Assembly (NCBI RefSeq): GCF_023283485.1
Contig: NZ_JAKILU010000023.1
Coordinates: forward strand, 1-63,707
Direction: 5' to 3'
Source: Shewanella glacialipiscicola
Lineage (GTDB): Bacteria > Pseudomonadota > Gammaproteobacteria > Enterobacterales > Shewanellaceae
Length of the DNA: 63,707 nt
Shown: positions 1-9,153 of the stretch, one piece after another
Layout of the letters: each line of letters starts with the position of its first letter
How positions within the stretch are numbered: the stretch's first letter is position 1
Program-made: the position numbers and the translations under genes
Notes under the pieces: model-generated
The model's input: the letters and a program-made list of their open reading frames with translations, nothing else
The model's database searches: none
Told to the model about the DNA's origin: nothing

Positions 1-110
1 GTGAATACCGAGCCATATCGTTCTCTTTTGCCGCACCCTGTCTTTAAACATAATGATTATTTAGGGGTGACAACAATCCTGACACAGGGGGGACGTTTGA
101 TCCGCATATT

Positions 111-1133
111 ATGCGTAAATTTGGTGAAGTAGGTTTATTAGGCGCCACCATTAAAGATGGCTATGGCTGCTCTGGCGTAGATTATGTGAGTTATGGCTTA
201 GTGGCGCGTGAAGTTGAGCGTGTTGATAGTGCCTATCGCAGTGCGATGAGTGTGCAATCTTCATTAGTTATGCATCCTATTCATCAGTTTGCTAGCGAAG
301 AAATTAAACAGAAGTTTTTACCGGGATTAGCCTCTGGCGAGCTGATTGGTTGCTTTGGTCTTACCGAGCCAGATTCAGGCTCTGATCCAGCCTGTATGAC
401 AACCCGAGCGAAAAAAGTTAACGGTGGTTATCGCCTAACGGGTAGCAAAATGTGGATCACTAACTCACCCATTGCTGACGTTTTTGTGGTCTGGGCTAAA
501 AATGAAGCTGAAGATAATCAAATTTGTGGTTTTGTATTAGAAAAAGGCATGGTCGGACTGTCTACTCCAGAAATTGAAGGTAAACTGTCGCTAAAGGCGT
601 CGATTACCGGTGAAATTGTCATGGATAACGTGTTTGTACCTGAAGAAAATATGTTTCCTACGGTACGTGGCCTTAAAGGCCCGTTTAGTTGTTTAAATAT
701 GGCGCGTTATGGTATTTCTTGGGGCGTATTAGGTGCCGCAGAATTTTGTTGGCATGCATCACGTCAATATGGCTTAGACCGTATTCAGTTTAATCGCCCA
801 CTGGCACAAACTCAGTTATTTCAAACTAAATTAGCGAATATGCAAACCGAAATTACGCTTGGTTTGCAAGCGTCGCTGCGTGTTGGCCAAATCATTGAAC
901 AAGGCAACTGGGATCCCACCATGATCTCATTAGTTAAACGAAATAACTGTGGTAAATCACTTGATATCGCGCGTATGAGCCGTGATATGCATGGTGGTAA
1001 TGGTATCGCTGATGAGTTCCACGTTATTCGCCACATGATTAACCTAGAAACAGTCAATACATACGAAGGAACTTATGATATTCATGGTTTGATTTTAGGT
1101 CGTGCACAAACTGGATTACAGGCGTTTTATTAA
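111..1133 (+). CDS. gcdH: Glutaryl-CoA dehydrogenase-like acyl-CoA dehydrogenase, N-terminally short
   Basis: Flavin enzyme of the acyl-CoA dehydrogenase superfamily; the family oxidises and decarboxylates glutaryl-CoA to crotonyl-CoA, passing electrons to ETF. GcdH-like signatures are seen: the [14 protein letters not shown] block near residues 26-39, [14 protein letters not shown] near 80-93, and [19 protein letters not shown] at the C-terminus, where Glu319 is at the catalytic-base position. At 340 residues it lacks about 50-60 residues of the usual N-terminal helical domain. Family-like sequence (FDPHI) continues in frame upstream of the ATG, but a TGA occurs at 54-56 and the first 60 bases do not read as GcdH in any frame. 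The gene may therefore be broken, rearranged or cut at the window edge. Its stop overlaps the next start (TAATG), so it heads the operon that ends with the GntR gene. Confidence 0.8.
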   Translation: MRKFGEVGLLGATIKDGYGCSGVDYVSYGLVAREVERVDSAYRSAMSVQSSLVMHPIHQFASEEIKQKFLPGLASGELIGCFGLTEPDSGSDPACMTTRAKKVNGGYRLTGSKMWITNSPIADVFVVWAKNEAEDNQICGFVLEKGMVGLSTPEIEGKLSLKASITGEIVMDNVFVPEENMFPTVRGLKGPFSCLNMARYGISWGVLGAAEFCWHASRQYGLDRIQFNRPLAQTQLFQTKLANMQTEITLGLQASLRVGQIIEQGNWDPTMISLVKRNNCGKSLDIARMSRDMHGGNGIADEFHVIRHMINLETVNTYEGTYDIHGLILGRAQTGLQAFY

Positions 1134-1426
1134 TGGCAGCATATTTACTTATTCAAGCCACCATTAAAGATATGGCAGCATTTAAGCGATATACCGCAGT
1201 GGTACCGCAATTGGTGCAAAAATATGGTGGCCAATACGCAGTGATGGAAAATAATCACGTATTACTAGAAGGAAAGCATAAGCCTGGTAGTGTAGTGCTC
1301 TCAACTTGGCCTGATGAAGCTGCCGCTCAAAAATTTTGGCTGTCAGATGAGTATGCAGCAGCAAAACAGTTAAGACAGGGCAGCGGACAATTTCATGTCA
1401 TGTTGCTGCACAGTTTAGGAGCTTAA
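1133..1426 (+). CDS. DUF1330 family protein
   Basis: Small 97-residue protein resembling the DUF1330 branch of the dimeric alpha-beta barrel (ferredoxin-like) fold. It opens with a YLLIQATIKD strand, then a helix with YTAVVPQLVQKYGG and a VVLSTWPDEAAAQKFW segment typical of the family. DUF1330 proteins often sit in catabolic operons without a proven reaction. Here it is translationally coupled to the upstream acyl-CoA dehydrogenase (TAATG overlap) and two bases from the next gene. Function cannot be assigned from sequence. Confidence 0.75.
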   Translation: MAAYLLIQATIKDMAAFKRYTAVVPQLVQKYGGQYAVMENNHVLLEGKHKPGSVVLSTWPDEAAAQKFWLSDEYAAAKQLRQGSGQFHVMLLHSLGA

Positions 1427-1428
1427 GT

Positions 1429-2508
1429 ATGGATTTGGCGTATAGCGCATTAGCCCTGCAAGTACAATGCAGATCAGTCAATAGCTTAGATATAGCGGCA
1501 GCACGCCAGCAAATTTTTAATAATATTGAGCATGTTGCTAAGCAAGTAAAATCGAGTTTAGGGTTTATTAAAACCTTTTCTGGCGAAGCCGTTCGTTTAG
1601 TGGTGTTGCCAGAGTATTTTTTAACGGGCTTTCCGATGGGGGAGTCTATCGCGGAATGGAAAGCCAAAGCCGTGCTAGATATTGACGGTGAGGAATACAA
1701 CCGATTAGCTAAAATTGCTCAAGATAATAATATTTATTTATCGGGTAATGCGTACGAAGCCGATCCTAATTTTCCTGAGTTGTATTTCCAAACCTGTTTT
1801 ATATTGTCACCTGCTGGCAATACGGTACTGCGCTATCGCCGACTTATTTCCATGTTTTCGCCTACGCCGCATGATGTGTGGCAACCGTATTTAGATATTT
1901 ACGGTTATGAAGCTGTATTCCCTGTCGCTAAAACAGAGATAGGCAATTTAGCTGCTATCGCATCAGAAGAAATTTTATACCCTGAAATAGCTCGTTGTTT
2001 AGCGATGCGAGGTGCTGAAGTATTTTTGCATAATACCTCAGAAATTGCATCGCCGGGTTTAACGCCAAAAGACATTGCTAAGCGTGCGCGTGCTATTGAA
2101 AATATGGCTTATGTGGTGTCTGCGAACTCAGCTGGAATTGCCGATATTAGCTTACCGGTTAACTCGGCCGATGGTATGTCAAAAATTATTGATACCAAAG
2201 GGCGAGTGCTAGCGGAATCTACGATTGGCGAAACCATGGTGGCATATGCGGAGCTTAATATCTCTAGCTTACGTGCTTTGCGCTTAAAGCCCGCGATGAC
2301 TAACTTATTGGCCCGTCAACGCAATGAATTATTTGCACCGACATATCAACAAACAGTTTATCCGGCAAATAATATGCTGGTGCAACTTAATGATCAAACG
2401 CCGATAAACCGCCAACACTTTATCGATACACAAGTTAATGTCATTGACGACTTAATGGCTAAAGGCATTTTTCATTCAGATGCTTCTCGTTCAGAGCCGA
2501 GGAAATAA
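1429..2508 (+). CDS. Nitrilase/amidase-fold protein with altered catalytic triad
   Basis: A 359-residue protein of the carbon-nitrogen hydrolase (nitrilase) superfamily, closest in layout to aliphatic amidases: LPEYF near residue 60, the segment leading to YPEIARCLAMRGAEV near 184-198, then RAIENMAYVVSANSAG. The family uses a Glu-Lys-Cys triad. Glu62 is kept, but the Lys position appears to be Arg138 (YRRL) and the nucleophile position reads A-S-E-E-I-L-Y-P-E, placing Ser179 where Cys is expected. It is therefore either an unusual Ser-dependent enzyme or a non-catalytic or binding member. The start is supported by AGGAG about 8 bases upstream. It lies between the DUF1330 gene and the aldehyde dehydrogenase with gaps of 2 bases each, so it belongs to that operon. 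Confidence 0.8.
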   Translation: MDLAYSALALQVQCRSVNSLDIAAARQQIFNNIEHVAKQVKSSLGFIKTFSGEAVRLVVLPEYFLTGFPMGESIAEWKAKAVLDIDGEEYNRLAKIAQDNNIYLSGNAYEADPNFPELYFQTCFILSPAGNTVLRYRRLISMFSPTPHDVWQPYLDIYGYEAVFPVAKTEIGNLAAIASEEILYPEIARCLAMRGAEVFLHNTSEIASPGLTPKDIAKRARAIENMAYVVSANSAGIADISLPVNSADGMSKIIDTKGRVLAESTIGETMVAYAELNISSLRALRLKPAMTNLLARQRNELFAPTYQQTVYPANNMLVQLNDQTPINRQHFIDTQVNVIDDLMAKGIFHSDASRSEPRK

Positions 2509-2510
2509 CC

Positions 2511-3908
2511 ATGCAAATAAGAAACCCAAGAACCGGCAAATACGATTTTGACCTTGTTGAATTTTCGGCTGAACAGGTAAAAAAAATAGCGAGTAATTTA
2601 CGTCAGCACCAAGCTGCTTGGTGGCAATCTGGGCTTGAGTTGCGCATTGAACAATTACAGTTATTTGCGGCTGAAATAGTTAAAGCAAAACCTGAGTTAG
2701 TTAAAGCCGTTGCTGAAGACACTGGGCGCTGGTCTGAATCTGAAATTGAAGTTGATGCGCTAGTACAAACGATAAATCGTTGGTGTAAAGATGCGCCTAA
2801 ATTGTTAGATGTCGTACCAGCAAGAGCGGCAAGTATTCCGTTTTTAGAAATCCAACAACAGTATTATCCTTTTCAGTTGGTTGGCGTAGTGAGCCCATGG
2901 AACTTTCCATTATTATTATCTTTTGTAGATGCTATTCCAGCATTATTAGCGGGTTGTGCAATATTAATTAAACCCAGCGAAGTCACCTCGCGTTTTGTTA
3001 AGGTGCTAGCCGATGTTTTAGCAAAAGTGCCACAATTGCAAAATGTATTAGCTGTAGTAACCGGTGGCGGCGAAACTGGCCAAGCGGTTACTAGCAATGT
3101 GGATATTTTATGCTTTACCGGTAGCGTTGCCACCGGGCGTCGAGTGGGCGAGCTTTGTGCAAAATTATTTATCCCGGCATTTTTAGAGTTAGGTGGTAAA
3201 GATGCCGCTATTGTTTGTGCCGATGCTGACTTAGATATCGCCAGCAGCGCCATTTGCTGGGGGAGTATGGTGAATGCAGGGCAGTCGTGCATGAGTATAG
3301 AAAGAGTGTATGTTGATCGCCGTGTCGCTAAAGAATTTAAACAGTTACTAGTTGAAAAGGTGAGTAAGTTACGACACAACCACCCAACGATGACTGAAGG
3401 TCAAGTGGGCCCCGTAATTTCGGATAAACAAGTTGCCGTAATAGAGGAGCAATTTTTTGATGCCAAACAAAAAAATGCCCGTTTCTTATGTGGTGGCGAA
3501 CTCGTTAACTTAGGCGGGGGGGTTTACTGTCAACCCACAGTCATCGATAACATCACGCCAGAGATGTTAATTGCCACTGAAGAAACCTTTGCACCAGTGT
3601 TAGTTATTGAAGAATTTACTTCAGAGCAAGAGGCCGTCACGTTAGCCAATAATTCTAAATATGGTCTTTCTGGAGCCGTTTTTTCGCAAAATATAGCCAA
3701 GGCGCATGCTATCGCTCACCAGTTAAATGTCGGCGGTGTTAGTATTAATGATGCAGCATTAACAGGCTTTGTGCATGAAGCTGAAAAACAGTCATTTGGC
3801 TTATCTGGTCTGGGCGGTTCGAGAATGGGTGCTGAATCTATTCGTCGTTTTATCCGCAAAAAAGCATTATTAACAAATACAGGGGTGAGATCACCTTGGT
3901 GGTTCTAA
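2511..3908 (+). CDS. Aldehyde dehydrogenase family protein
   Basis: NAD(P)-dependent aldehyde dehydrogenase, 465 residues, which would oxidise an aldehyde to the acid in the cytoplasm. The family catalytic set is complete: Asn131 (SPWNFP), Glu226 (LELGGKD) and nucleophile Cys260 (GQSC). The FTGSVATG cofactor loop and EETFAPVL block are also present. The exact substrate cannot be read from sequence. The nearby amine-oxidising fusion protein makes an amine-derived aldehyde a sensible but unproven guess. It begins two bases after the nitrilase-fold gene and its stop directly abuts the TTG start of the GntR gene. Confidence 0.88.
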   Translation: MQIRNPRTGKYDFDLVEFSAEQVKKIASNLRQHQAAWWQSGLELRIEQLQLFAAEIVKAKPELVKAVAEDTGRWSESEIEVDALVQTINRWCKDAPKLLDVVPARAASIPFLEIQQQYYPFQLVGVVSPWNFPLLLSFVDAIPALLAGCAILIKPSEVTSRFVKVLADVLAKVPQLQNVLAVVTGGGETGQAVTSNVDILCFTGSVATGRRVGELCAKLFIPAFLELGGKDAAIVCADADLDIASSAICWGSMVNAGQSCMSIERVYVDRRVAKEFKQLLVEKVSKLRHNHPTMTEGQVGPVISDKQVAVIEEQFFDAKQKNARFLCGGELVNLGGGVYCQPTVIDNITPEMLIATEETFAPVLVIEEFTSEQEAVTLANNSKYGLSGAVFSQNIAKAHAIAHQLNVGGVSINDAALTGFVHEAEKQSFGLSGLGGSRMGAESIRRFIRKKALLTNTGVRSPWWF

Positions 3909-4640
3909 TTGGCTAAAACGATAAAACAAGCTAAATATAAAGAATTAGGCGAGAAAATAATTGATGCTATTTTACAGCAGCAATATTTAGTCGGTGATTT
4001 ACTGCCGACTGAAAAAGAGTTATGTCAAACTCATAACATTAGCCGTTATACCGCACGAGAAGCTTTACGTTATGTACAAACCGCCGGCCTTGTTGATCGC
4101 AGACAAGGCTCTGGCTCGCGGGTGTTACGCAATAAGTTACCCAATAAAATTAATCAGTTTATTCACTCGGTCCAAGATTTACTTAATTTTGGTGAACAAA
4201 CTCGATTTGAAATTGAAAGCTGCGAATTGCAGAACATTACAGCAGAGCAAGCTGAAATCTATGCTATCGCTGCTACAACACCTTTTATTAAATTAGCTGG
4301 AGTCAGGTTAGAAAGCCACAATAAAAAACCTATCTGTTATTCGGTTATTAACCAATTTAAGTTCGATCAAAGTATCCTGCCCGATATTAGTAATAAAAAG
4401 AAAGTACTATATGCTTTTGTCGACGCAATGAAACAAGTGCCTATAGGCAGAGTGGAGCAAAGCTTTTCCGCAACGATTATCCCTAACGATCTTTGCGATA
4501 AACTCGGTGTGCCTATGTATAGTGCTGCAATGCTAATTATTCGTCGTTATATTAGTAAAGATAATACGTTACTTTTAATTGCAGAGAATATTTACCCTGC
4601 AAGTCGTTACACCTATTCAAATGTGTTAGAGCAGAGTTAG
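3909..4640 (+). CDS. GntR-family transcriptional regulator (HutC/UTRA type)
   Basis: 243-residue regulator with an N-terminal GntR winged helix (residues about 10-75; LLPTEKELCQTHNISRYTAREALRYVQ-like recognition region followed by the GSGSRV wing) and a C-terminal UTRA ligand-binding domain (about 95-235, with FIKLAGVR and YISKDN segments). Such proteins are usually repressors released by a pathway intermediate. The start is a TTG directly after the aldehyde dehydrogenase stop; no ATG fits the domain. The gene ends the first operon and sits upstream of the amine oxidase-cytochrome gene, so either unit could be its target. Confidence 0.85.
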   Translation: MAKTIKQAKYKELGEKIIDAILQQQYLVGDLLPTEKELCQTHNISRYTAREALRYVQTAGLVDRRQGSGSRVLRNKLPNKINQFIHSVQDLLNFGEQTRFEIESCELQNITAEQAEIYAIAATTPFIKLAGVRLESHNKKPICYSVINQFKFDQSILPDISNKKKVLYAFVDAMKQVPIGRVEQSFSATIIPNDLCDKLGVPMYSAAMLIIRRYISKDNTLLLIAENIYPASRYTYSNVLEQS

Positions 4641-4690
4641 TTAGAAAGTGGATCTAGTGAAAACCTACACGCAACATGATTTACATTTTC

Positions 4691-4711
4691 ATGACAATTG
4701 TCAATTGTCAA
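4691..4711. promoter_or_regulatory. Two overlapping FNR/Crp-type half-matched boxes
   Basis: ATGACAATTGTCAA (4691-4704) and TTGTCAATTGTCAA (4698-4711) overlap by seven bases; each differs from TTGAY-N4-RTCAA at one position. The core GACAATTGTC (4693-4702) is itself a perfect palindrome. They lie 118-138 bases before the amine oxidase-cytochrome start. Confidence 0.5.
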
Positions 4712-4779
4712 TGCGGAAATAATCAGTTTGCTTAATTGTAATTAATATATATAAAAAAGTTGGCTGAACACTTTCTGCT

Positions 4780-4793
4780 TTGATAAAAGTTAA
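4780..4793. promoter_or_regulatory. FNR-type box upstream of amine oxidase-cytochrome gene
   Basis: TTGATAAAAGTTAA, one mismatch to the TTGAY-N4-RTCAA consensus recurring in this window, centred about 42 bases before the start codon at 4829. Confidence 0.5.
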
Positions 4794-4828
4794 CTTGATG
4801 ATACCAATTATAAAAACGGGATACCCTT

Positions 4829-6640
4829 ATGCTAATTAATTTGACATCATCTTTGCGTTTACGCGTGTACAAGCCTAGTATTTGGCGCTTACCCGCCTTA
4901 GTTGCCATGCTTGTTCTTGTAGGCGCCTGCTCCGAAAAAAGCGTTGAAAAACAAGGTGAAACACCGAAAAATACTGAAACCGTAATTATTATAGGTGCCG
5001 GTTTATCGGGCTTAAATAGTGCGTTATTGTTAGAAGAACAAGGCTATAAAGTAACCGTTTTAGAGGCCAAAAATCGAGTAGGCGGTAGAATTTATACACT
5101 TGATGATGTGCCAGGTCGTCCAGAAGCGGGGGGTAATACCATTAGTACAAATTATGCCCGCATCATAGACCGAGCAAATAAATTAAGCTTGGCCTTAGTA
5201 CCTGCACCCGATGTAGTTGGCGGCATGCGAACAATGCAGCTGTATATTGACGGACAATTTTTAGCCCCTCAAGCTTGGGCTACTTTCTCTGGAAACACCT
5301 TTCCAGCACCTATAAAACGCGTTCCTCCTGGCAGTATGATATTTGCAGCACTGCGTGAAAACCCTTTACAACAGCCAAGTGATTGGCTTCAAGAAGAGTA
5401 TCAAAAATACGATGTAGCCATCTCGAACATTTTTAACGGTATGGGATTAGATGAGCGCAGTAAGCAACTCGTTAATCAGACCAATAGTTACGGTGATACT
5501 TTAGACTCTACATCTTTACTTGCGCTATATAGAACCGCTGCTAGTTACGCCAAAGCTGGCGATATTCAAGGCGGATTAAGTGCTATTGAAGGGGGAAATC
5601 AGCGATTACCTGAAGCCATGGCGGCAAAATTAAAAAATCCGGTTTTATTAGAGAAATTTGTTAGCTCCATTGCGCTAAACGATACGGGCGTGGTGGTGAC
5701 CACGAGTGACGGCAAAAAATATGAGGCTGACTATGTTATATCCTCAATCCCCTTAACGGCCTTGCGTAAAATTAATATCACTCCAGCTTTGCCAGCATTG
5801 CAGCAACGTGCCATAAATGAAATTGATTACAGCAAAACCCTCATAGTGCAACTAACTGTAACTGGCGAATACTGGGGCGAGCATACTCCAAGCCTGTGGA
5901 CCGACACAAAAATTGAGCGCATATTTGCCACCTCACTTGACGGCAGTGGTAATGTCACTAACTTAACTTTTTGGCTAACAGGTGCGAACGCTGAGTACTT
6001 TAGCGGCATGCAAACCGAAGCTCGCGATAAGGCTTTGTTAGACACTTTTTACGCTATTTACCCGAAAGCCGAAGGCTTAGTAACATTAGAGAAAGTAGTA
6101 GATTGGGGTAGTGATCCGCTCATTCTGGGCACTTGGCCGGCATATAAACCCGGACAAATAAGAGAATTTGGCAATGCTATTGCTCCACCCCATGGTCGTT
6201 TGCACTTTGCCGGCGAACACACTGCACTATCTAACACCGGCATGGAAGGTGCGATGGAATCATCAGAGCGAGTGGTAAGTGAAATATTGCGCAATAAAAA
6301 TAAACATGCCGTTGCAACAGCCGCACTTGATCCAAAATCCTTATTCGTTACCTGTATGGCTTGTCATTCTTTAAACGAAGGCGAACCACATAAGTTAGGG
6401 CCTAATTTATATGGTTTTTTTGGTCAATCCGCTGCAATCCAAGAAGGTTTTAATTATTCACCAGCATTAAAGAATGCAGGCATTGTGTGGGATAAATCTA
6501 TCTTAAGAAAATGGTTAACAGCACCCGACAAACTGGTACCCGGCACGCTCATGACATACCGCGGCACTTTATCAGAGCCAGAACTTGAGCAGTTAATTGA
6601 CTATCTAATTACGCAGACGAATCCTAAGGTTAATCCTTAG
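4829..6640 (+). CDS. Lipoprotein flavin amine oxidase fused to a C-type cytochrome
   Basis: 603-residue fusion. It begins with a signal segment ending in LVGAC (lipobox Cys34, Ser at +2), so it should be a periplasm-facing lipoprotein. Residues about 50-495 form a flavin monoamine oxidase domain: dinucleotide motif GAGLSG at 56-61, EAKNRVGGRIYT, and the C-terminal FAD segment HFAGEHTALSNTGMEGA. Residues about 505-600 form a class I cytochrome c with CMACH at 509-513 and a probable Met575 axial ligand (GTLM). Known relatives such as nicotine oxidoreductase NicA2 use a separate cytochrome c as acceptor. Here the acceptor is fused, implying an amine dehydrogenase feeding the respiratory chain instead of O2. 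Substrate unknown. The gene is monocistronic: box elements in front, terminator behind. Confidence 0.88.
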   Translation: MLINLTSSLRLRVYKPSIWRLPALVAMLVLVGACSEKSVEKQGETPKNTETVIIIGAGLSGLNSALLLEEQGYKVTVLEAKNRVGGRIYTLDDVPGRPEAGGNTISTNYARIIDRANKLSLALVPAPDVVGGMRTMQLYIDGQFLAPQAWATFSGNTFPAPIKRVPPGSMIFAALRENPLQQPSDWLQEEYQKYDVAISNIFNGMGLDERSKQLVNQTNSYGDTLDSTSLLALYRTAASYAKAGDIQGGLSAIEGGNQRLPEAMAAKLKNPVLLEKFVSSIALNDTGVVVTTSDGKKYEADYVISSIPLTALRKINITPALPALQQRAINEIDYSKTLIVQLTVTGEYWGEHTPSLWTDTKIERIFATSLDGSGNVTNLTFWLTGANAEYFSGMQTEARDKALLDTFYAIYPKAEGLVTLEKVVDWGSDPLILGTWPAYKPGQIREFGNAIAPPHGRLHFAGEHTALSNTGMEGAMESSERVVSEILRNKNKHAVATAALDPKSLFVTCMACHSLNEGEPHKLGPNLYGFFGQSAAIQEGFNYSPALKNAGIVWDKSILRKWLTAPDKLVPGTLMTYRGTLSEPELEQLIDYLITQTNPKVNP

Positions 6641-6741
6641 TACGTAAGATAACAAATGTTATGCAATTGTATTTACTGCCTTTTGCATGATTGACATTGA
6701 AAGGTGCTAAGCTTATTTAAGGCAGGTTAAATTCTACATTT

Positions 6742-6765
6742 AAGCCCTCATTTTGAGGGCTTTTT
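6742..6765 (+). terminator. Rho-independent terminator after amine oxidase-cytochrome gene
   Basis: Perfect nine-base stem AAGCCCTCA / TGAGGGCTT with a three-base loop, followed by a T run at 6761-6765. Confidence 0.85.
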
Positions 6766-7238
6766 ATTGTCAGATATTGATTTTTATACTGGTAATTATA
6801 CCTACAAACTATGCATTCAAGGGTAATCCAATAAATGGTGCCGTAATGGATTTTGGCTCATATTTATGTGTAACGTATAAGTGCCTTTAACTCGTTTGCG
6901 CGCGACTAATCCATCGGAAAAATTCATTTAAAACCCGCTTAGCGGTGATCCTAGAAATATCAAATTTTTTGACAGCTGAAGCTCAGTAGGCAACTGCATA
7001 TCATTTCCGAACGTACTACTCACAATATTTTGCTGCAGTAGCTTGTAAGACTGATAGTAAAGTAGCGTAAGTGACAACTCGCTAAGCATAATACCTATTA
7101 AAAAAGAATACTCCCAAATAACCAATAATATTTATCAATGAGTGGGTATAAAATAAGCATTTTAATGAATAGACTGTCATACGAACTTTATTAATTTTAG
7201 TTTTAAATCCGTAGCATTTCATTTCTTACTTAGCGGTT

Positions 7239-7252
7239 TTGATATTTATCAA
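7239..7252. promoter_or_regulatory. Perfect FNR-type palindrome
   Basis: TTGATATTTATCAA matches TTGAT-N4-ATCAA exactly. The next robust gene starts 498 bases downstream (LeuC-like). No convincing -10 was seen at the class II distance, so the controlled transcript is uncertain. Confidence 0.55.
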
Positions 7253-7319
7253 AATGCACAGAATAGAAGATGTTAGCGGTTAGTTAATTCGTGACGTTGA
7301 AGTCAATTGATATTACATT

Positions 7320-7577
7320 ATGGTCACCCTTTGTTTTATTAACTACACAAATCCGGATGCTATTATACGTGCTCTAGCCGGAACGACATGTTTGGATATT
7401 GTTCAAGTATGTAAAAATATAGATGGTGTCTACATACAAATAGGTAAGCCCTATCAATATAAAGAAGATATAAGGTCTAATTTGTATGTGTTGTTAAAGG
7501 CGCTTAAAAAGCACTTAACCCTAAAGGCGCGTAAATTCCAACGCCACAGGTTTCGAAAAAATATTTTGAGTCTTTGA
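7320..7577 (+). CDS. Doubtful small hypothetical protein (85 aa)
   Basis: Open frame of 85 codons with no clear ribosome-binding site and no recognised family. The C-terminal third is very basic (KKHLTLKARKFQRHRFRKN). Its start lies 68 bases beyond a perfect FNR-type palindrome, which is the only argument that it might be expressed. It may equally be a chance frame or a gene remnant. Confidence 0.25.
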   Translation: MVTLCFINYTNPDAIIRALAGTTCLDIVQVCKNIDGVYIQIGKPYQYKEDIRSNLYVLLKALKKHLTLKARKFQRHRFRKNILSL

Positions 7578-7749
7578 GAACATGTTATTCCATATACTAA
7601 ATTGGGATTGGGCTTACTAAAAAATATATTTGATGTAGATATATCTAAGAGTATTAATGAGCGTTCTTAACACGGGAACTTAAAGTCTATAGAGGCTAAC
7701 CTTGCTGAGCGACACTGATAAAAAAGAATTTATAATCGTGAGTAAAAAA

Positions 7750-9153
7750 ATGGCTAAAACATTATTTGAAAAAATTTGGCAACAACATGTGGTTACAAAT
7801 CTAGAAGGTGATACATCGCTGTTGTATATAGATAGAGTTTTTTTGCACGAGCGCACCGGCTCCATTGCTCTTAAAAGCTTAAGTGCAGATGGCCGTAAAG
7901 TTGTCAATTCTGATCAAGTATTTTGCACCATGGATCATATTGTTGACACATTTAAAGGGCGTAACGACACCACCTTAATGCCCAGTGGCCAAGATTTTAT
8001 TGTTGCCACACGAGAAGCATGCGTTGAGGCAAATATTAAATTATTTGATGTTAACGATCCACAGCAAGGCATTGTGCATGTTATTTCACCAGAGTTAGGC
8101 ATTGTTCAGCCGGGCTGCACCTTGGTTTGTCCTGACAGTCATACCTGTTCACAAGGTGCTTTAGGCGCCCTTGCATGGGGCATAGGATCAAGTGAAGCAG
8201 AACACGCCTTAGCGACCAAAACCTTACGTGTTACTAAGCCAAAAACCATGAAAGTCGAGTTTGTCGGAGAGTTAGCGGATGTAGTATCGGCTAAAGATAT
8301 GATCCTACATTTAATCGGAGAATATGGCGCTGCAGGTGGGGCAGGTTACGTGATTGAGTTTTGTGGTCCTGCCATTGAAAATTTAGGCATAGAGGCAAGA
8401 TTAACACTGTGTAATATGGCAGTGGAGTTTTCTGCATTTTCGTGCTTAATTGCCCCCGATGCCAAAGCGATAGAATATTTACAAAATAGACCCTATTCCC
8501 CCAAAGGTGAACAATGGGAACGTGCGGTAGAGTATTGGAAAACACTTTATTCCGACAGCCAAGCCACATTCGATAACGTCATCACCATTGATTGCGCCAA
8601 TATCGGCCCTACTATAACGTGGGGAACCAGCCCTGAACATACCTGCTCTGTTAACGGTGTCGTGCCCGAAGTTAAGCTAAATGATAATGGCTTAGAAGAC
8701 CAATCCTATATTCGTGCCATGGACTATATGCAAGTGACTCCTAATATGCGATTAAGTGACTTAGCCATAGACGCAGCCTTTATTGGCTCGTGCACAAACA
8801 GCCGTATAAGCGATTTAAGAGTCGCGGCAAAAATACTCAAAGGGCGCAAAGTGGCATCTGGCGTGAAAGCTATTTGTGTACCAGGTTCAACCTTAGTAAA
8901 AAAGCAAGCTGAGCAAGAGGGCATTGATAAAATACTGATTGATGCGGGTTTTGAATGGCGTGAATCTGGTTGTTCGATGTGTTTTTACGCCGGTGGCGAA
9001 AACTTTGGTTATCAAAAAAGAGTGGTAACCAGCACTAATCGCAATTTTGAAAGCCGTCAAGGACCTGAAACCCGATCACATTTAGCCAGCCCTGCAACGG
9101 TTGCCGCCTCAGCTATTGCTGGGCATTTAGCCGACCCAAGAGATTACCTATAA
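7750..9153 (+). CDS. leuC: 3-isopropylmalate dehydratase large subunit-like (LeuC/aconitase family)
   Basis: 467 residues from the ATG at 7750, matching the usual LeuC length; a TTG at 7702 or GTG at 7738 would only add residues upstream of the conserved MAKTLFEK start. The LeuC landmarks are all present: MDHIVDT, CPDSHT, the 4Fe-4S cysteines in GSCTNSR and GCSMC, and RNFEGRQG-like NRNFESRQG. It forms a heterodimeric hydro-lyase with the adjacent small subunit. No leuA or leuB is near, and all neighbours are catabolic. It may thus isomerise or hydrate a pathway acid (family members act on isopropylmalate, citramalate, maleate, dimethylmalate) instead of making leucine. The true substrate is not readable. 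Confidence 0.87.
   Translation: MAKTLFEKIWQQHVVTNLEGDTSLLYIDRVFLHERTGSIALKSLSADGRKVVNSDQVFCTMDHIVDTFKGRNDTTLMPSGQDFIVATREACVEANIKLFDVNDPQQGIVHVISPELGIVQPGCTLVCPDSHTCSQGALGALAWGIGSSEAEHALATKTLRVTKPKTMKVEFVGELADVVSAKDMILHLIGEYGAAGGAGYVIEFCGPAIENLGIEARLTLCNMAVEFSAFSCLIAPDAKAIEYLQNRPYSPKGEQWERAVEYWKTLYSDSQATFDNVITIDCANIGPTITWGTSPEHTCSVNGVVPEVKLNDNGLEDQSYIRAMDYMQVTPNMRLSDLAIDAAFIGSCTNSRISDLRVAAKILKGRKVASGVKAICVPGSTLVKKQAEQEGIDKILIDAGFEWRESGCSMCFYAGGENFGYQKRVVTSTNRNFESRQGPETRSHLASPATVAASAIAGHLADPRDYL

Larger units (their letters stand above)
6766..7749. other. Long intergenic region, mostly without recognisable genes
   Basis: Very AT-rich spacer between the amine oxidase terminator and the LeuC-like gene. 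It holds a half box (TTGAT at 6778), a perfect FNR-type palindrome at 7239-7252 and a doubtful 85-codon reading frame at 7320-7577. No known family was seen in the remainder. Confidence 0.5.
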
